Below, piece by piece: positions 6,103 to 7,922 of a stretch of DNA of 7,922 nt (its first letter is position 1; the number at the start of each line of letters is the position of its first letter). This DNA comes from JAWOLE01 sp035263845. Lineage in GTDB: Bacteria; Acidobacteriota; Thermoanaerobaculia; UBA5066; Gp7-AA6. Position numbers and translations under genes: made by a program. The notes beneath the pieces are model-generated. The model had not been told where the DNA came from, did not search any database, and saw nothing but the letters and a program-made list of their open reading frames with translations. The stretch covers positions 1 to 7,922 of the forward strand of contig DATFQY010000211.1 of NCBI GenBank assembly GCA_035263845.1. Reading direction: 5' to 3'.

Positions 6103-7221
6103 GTGACGGGTGGTGGAGGGGCTTCGTCGAGAAAGGCGGCCGGCGTCGCTGCGCTCGTCGGCCCTGTCTTCCTGGCGATTCTGGTGATCGTTCTCAGCCA
6201 GAGGCCCTCCGGGGCCGCCTTCGCGATCGCGGGCGCGATCCTTGCCGTGGTCGTCGTGTCCGACGTCGTCCTCATCATGGCACGCCGGGGAGTTCTTGCG
6301 GCGGCGGCGCTCGCCATGGATGCGGCGGTGATCGTTCTCCTGGCGACGTACCACGCTGCCCCGCTGCAACGTCCGGCGCCGTTTTCGGGCGCACTGCCGC
6401 CGGCCTCGCCGCCTCCCGAGATGGCCGCCTACCGGATTCCCACGGGCGTCAACCACCACAGCGCGGCGTTCGGCTACCGCGGAGGCTCGTTTTTCGAGAG
6501 GCGGGACTTCACGATGACCGCCGTTCTGGTGCGCCACCCGGGCGGCGACTTGCTCATCGACTCCGGGCTCAGTCGCTCCATCGCGGAGCAGCTCCGGCTG
6601 ATGAGCCTGTCTTTCCGCCTTCTGACGAATTACGAGCTGAGGGCCTCGGCGGCGGAGCAGCTCGACGCCGCGGGCTATGACCGGAGCCGACTCCGCATCC
6701 TGCTAACCCATGCGCACTGGGACCACGCCAGCGGTCTGCGAGACTTCCCCAACGTGCCGATTCTGGTCACCGCCGGTGAGCTTCGCTTCATCGAGGATGC
6801 CGGGCCGTACACGCAAATCGCGCGGAGCACTCCGAACCCCCGCTACGAGGTCTACGGCTTCGAGGGCGGACCGTATCTGGGCTTTCCCGCGAGTCACGAT
6901 TTCTATGGCGATGGATCCATCGTCGCCGTTCCCACGCCGGGCCATACTCCCGGCTCGGTGATCATTTTCGTCACCTTGCCCCCCGAGCGCCGCTACGCTT
7001 TCGTGGGAGATCTCGTCTGGCAGCTCGAAGGGATCCGGGAACTCGAGGAGCGGCCGTGGATCGCGCGAGGCTCCGACCTCAATCCCGGCGAAGTCCGCGA
7101 GAACCTCCTGCGGATGGCGGCGGTCGCGGAACGCTTTCCCTCGATGAGGATCGTGCCCGCGCACGACTCCCGTGGCTTCGAGGGCCTCCCGAGGTTCGGT
7201 TCCGGGGTCCTGCCGCGCTAG
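6103..7221 (+). CDS. Membrane-anchored metallo-beta-lactamase-fold hydrolase
   Basis: The C-terminal two thirds is a zinc-hydrolase domain of the metallo-beta-lactamase fold, a superfamily that includes lactonases, thioesterases and beta-lactamases. T-H-A-H-W-D-H lies at residues 202-208 (the HxHxDH metal site), P-T-P-G-H-T-P-G-S at 277-285 (His281), F-V-G-D at 300-303 (bridging Asp303), and P-A-H-D at 352-355 (His354). All expected ligands are present, so it should be active. The lactonase-like spacing suggests hydrolysis of a lactone or ester, but this is not proof. Ahead of it are three predicted helices (about 15-32, 37-58, 64-82). Positive residues at the N-terminus and after helix 2 put those parts inside and the catalytic domain on the outer face of the membrane. 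GTG 6103 is preceded by GAGG (6094-6097) at 5 nt. It converges on the next minus-strand gene with 10 nt between stops. Confidence 0.88.
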   Translation: MTGGGGASSRKAAGVAALVGPVFLAILVIVLSQRPSGAAFAIAGAILAVVVVSDVVLIMARRGVLAAAALAMDAAVIVLLATYHAAPLQRPAPFSGALPPASPPPEMAAYRIPTGVNHHSAAFGYRGGSFFERRDFTMTAVLVRHPGGDLLIDSGLSRSIAEQLRLMSLSFRLLTNYELRASAAEQLDAAGYDRSRLRILLTHAHWDHASGLRDFPNVPILVTAGELRFIEDAGPYTQIARSTPNPRYEVYGFEGGPYLGFPASHDFYGDGSIVAVPTPGHTPGSVIIFVTLPPERRYAFVGDLVWQLEGIRELEERPWIARGSDLNPGEVRENLLRMAAVAERFPSMRIVPAHDSRGFEGLPRFGSGVLPR

Positions 7222-7231
7222 AGTCGAGACG

Positions 7232-7648
7232 TCAGCTTCTGCCGGCGAGCCATGCGCCGGCCGCGAGGCTGAGGGTGGCGAGCGTCGCCAGGACACCGGG
7301 GGCGGCGAAGAAGTAGGCCCACGAGAGGATCGTGACGGCGGCGAAGCAGGCGGCGAGCCCCCAGGTCACCACCGGGATCCGGACGAGGACATCCGGCTGC
7401 AATCCCCCGAGCTGCCAGGCAAGGAGCGCCGAAAACAGCAGGAACGCCGTCACGAAGTACCCGAAGCCGACGAAAAAGTCGTAGTACACGCGCCCAAAGC
7501 CCTGCACCGTGAAATGGACCGACTTCATCTGTTCTACGACGGCGTCGGCGCCGGTCATCCCTTTCGTCTGTCGGAACCCGACCTGGTGCCCGGCGGCGAA
7601 GAGAACGAGGAGCACGGAGGCGATTCGGTAGAGCAGCTTCGGTGTCAT
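7232..7648 (-). CDS. Small four-helix membrane protein, LIC_13387-like family
   Basis: This 138-residue product resembles a family of uncharacterised membrane proteins I know as LIC_13387-like. Visible features are an N-terminal helix ending A-A-G-H (about 5-21), a soluble segment with M-K-S-V-H-F (41-46), the family-like stretch R-V-Y-Y-D-F-F-V-G-F-G-Y-F (53-65) leading into helix 2 (to about 80), and helices at about 91-112 and 115-134 with a S-W-A-Y-F-F motif between them. The start at 7648 has AAAGGAGA (complement of 7653-7660) about 5 nt upstream. No function is established and there are no catalytic motifs. The family name comes from recalled sequence likeness; the membrane character is plain from the sequence. 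Confidence 0.8.
   Translation of the reverse strand: MTPKLLYRIASVLLVLFAAGHQVGFRQTKGMTGADAVVEQMKSVHFTVQGFGRVYYDFFVGFGYFVTAFLLFSALLAWQLGGLQPDVLVRIPVVTWGLAACFAAVTILSWAYFFAAPGVLATLATLSLAAGAWLAGRS
7241..7261 (+). terminator. Inverted repeat downstream of the hydrolase gene
   Basis: GCCGGCG (7241-7247) pairs perfectly with CGCCGGC (7255-7261) around a 7-nt loop, 20 nt past the hydrolase stop. It lies inside the last codons of the convergent minus-strand gene, where a GC-rich inverted repeat may be due to coding sequence alone. No T-run follows. Confidence 0.25.
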
Positions 7649-7781
7649 CCCATCTCCTTTCGAGGTGATCCGCTTACCGATAACTTACCTCAGGACCGGC
7701 TCTTGGACTTTTTGCCTGCCGAAGAAAAGAATGTCGATCGGAGCGCGTCTCGAACGTCGTTCCTGTGAAGAGGAGGAAAAA

Positions 7782-7922
7782 ATGAGCGAGTTCGTGTTTC
7801 TTTACCGCGGCGGGGACCCGTCGGCCAGGACTCCGGAGAGAGCGCAGGAGGTCATGCAGAAGTGGATGGCCTGGTTCAAAGGAATGGCCGAGAAGGGCCA
7901 CGTCAAGAACCAGGGCCTGCCG
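7782..7922 (+). CDS. YCII-domain (YciI-like) protein, N-terminal part (3' end outside window)
   Basis: Only the first 47 residues are present. The beginning M-S-E-F-V-F-L-Y-R-G-G, the M-Q-K-W-M-A-W-F motif (residues 25-32) and E-K-G-H-V-K-N-Q-G (37-45) match YCII-related proteins, small ferredoxin-like-fold dimers that often sit beside ECF sigma factor genes. An excellent GAGGAGG ribosome site precedes ATG 7782. It is divergent from the membrane protein gene across 133 nt. An ECF sigma factor gene downstream would be a natural expectation but is not in the window. Biochemical activity in this family is poorly defined. Confidence 0.83.
   Translation, partial: MSEFVFLYRGGDPSARTPERAQEVMQKWMAWFKGMAEKGHVKNQGLP

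Noticed and set aside
7703..7734. TTGGAC as a -35 box before the YCII gene
   Set aside because: No acceptable -10 element lies at 16-18 nt downstream.
1..7922. CRISPR array, tRNA or rRNA gene, transposase or phage gene
   Set aside because: No regularly spaced repeats, no cloverleaf or rRNA-like stretch, and no transposase or phage motif were seen on either strand by eye.

Overview
This is a GC-rich bacterial chromosomal window, densely packed with short intergenic gaps, strong GGAGG-type ribosome sites and a strong G/C preference at third codon positions. Nothing in it is phage-like, plasmid-like or CRISPR-like, and I see no rRNA or tRNA. The gene mix (Ppx/GppA, PhoU, SixA, a GH1 glycosidase, an LIC_13387-type membrane protein, a YCII protein), plus a CATCCTGAGCGAAGCGAAGG-type dispersed repeat, would suit an environmental phylum such as Acidobacteriota or a neighbouring deep lineage. 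That placement is a guess from gene content, not a measurement.

Region 1 (1-3289, all + strand) has a phosphate flavour: the C-terminal half of a Ppx/GppA-type phosphatase with its HD domain, then phoU, then a family 1 glycoside hydrolase, then a SixA-type phosphohistidine phosphatase. The first two genes are 25 nt apart. The GH1 gene is the odd one. Its domain begins directly behind a dispersed repeat and has no ATG, GTG or TTG start (only CTG at 1501), and its 3' end overruns the sixA start by 80 nt. An 11-bp hairpin spans the phoU stop codon.

Region 2 (3296-4691) holds a small SMR/SugE-like membrane protein on the minus strand, converging on sixA with 6 nt between the stop codons. It carries Gln where the family's essential membrane Glu normally sits. 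Divergent from it, across a 178-nt gap, is an NmrA-like NAD(P)-binding oxidoreductase.

Region 3 (4811-7221, + strand) contains a predicted secreted metallophosphatase-like protein with altered motifs (GDW, GDIH, GDNEW, GDSH), followed by a strong 9-bp hairpin. Next comes a metallo-beta-lactamase-fold hydrolase with three predicted N-terminal membrane helices.

Region 4 (7232-7922) has a four-helix membrane protein of the LIC_13387 type on the minus strand, converging on the hydrolase gene. A divergent YCII-domain protein is cut off by the window end.

Apart from the polyphosphate/phosphate-signalling set on the left, the genes look like independent housekeeping or accessory functions. I did not find a convincing undescribed multi-gene system. 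The observations most worth a second look are the start-less GH1 gene next to the repeat and the Glu-to-Gln SMR protein.
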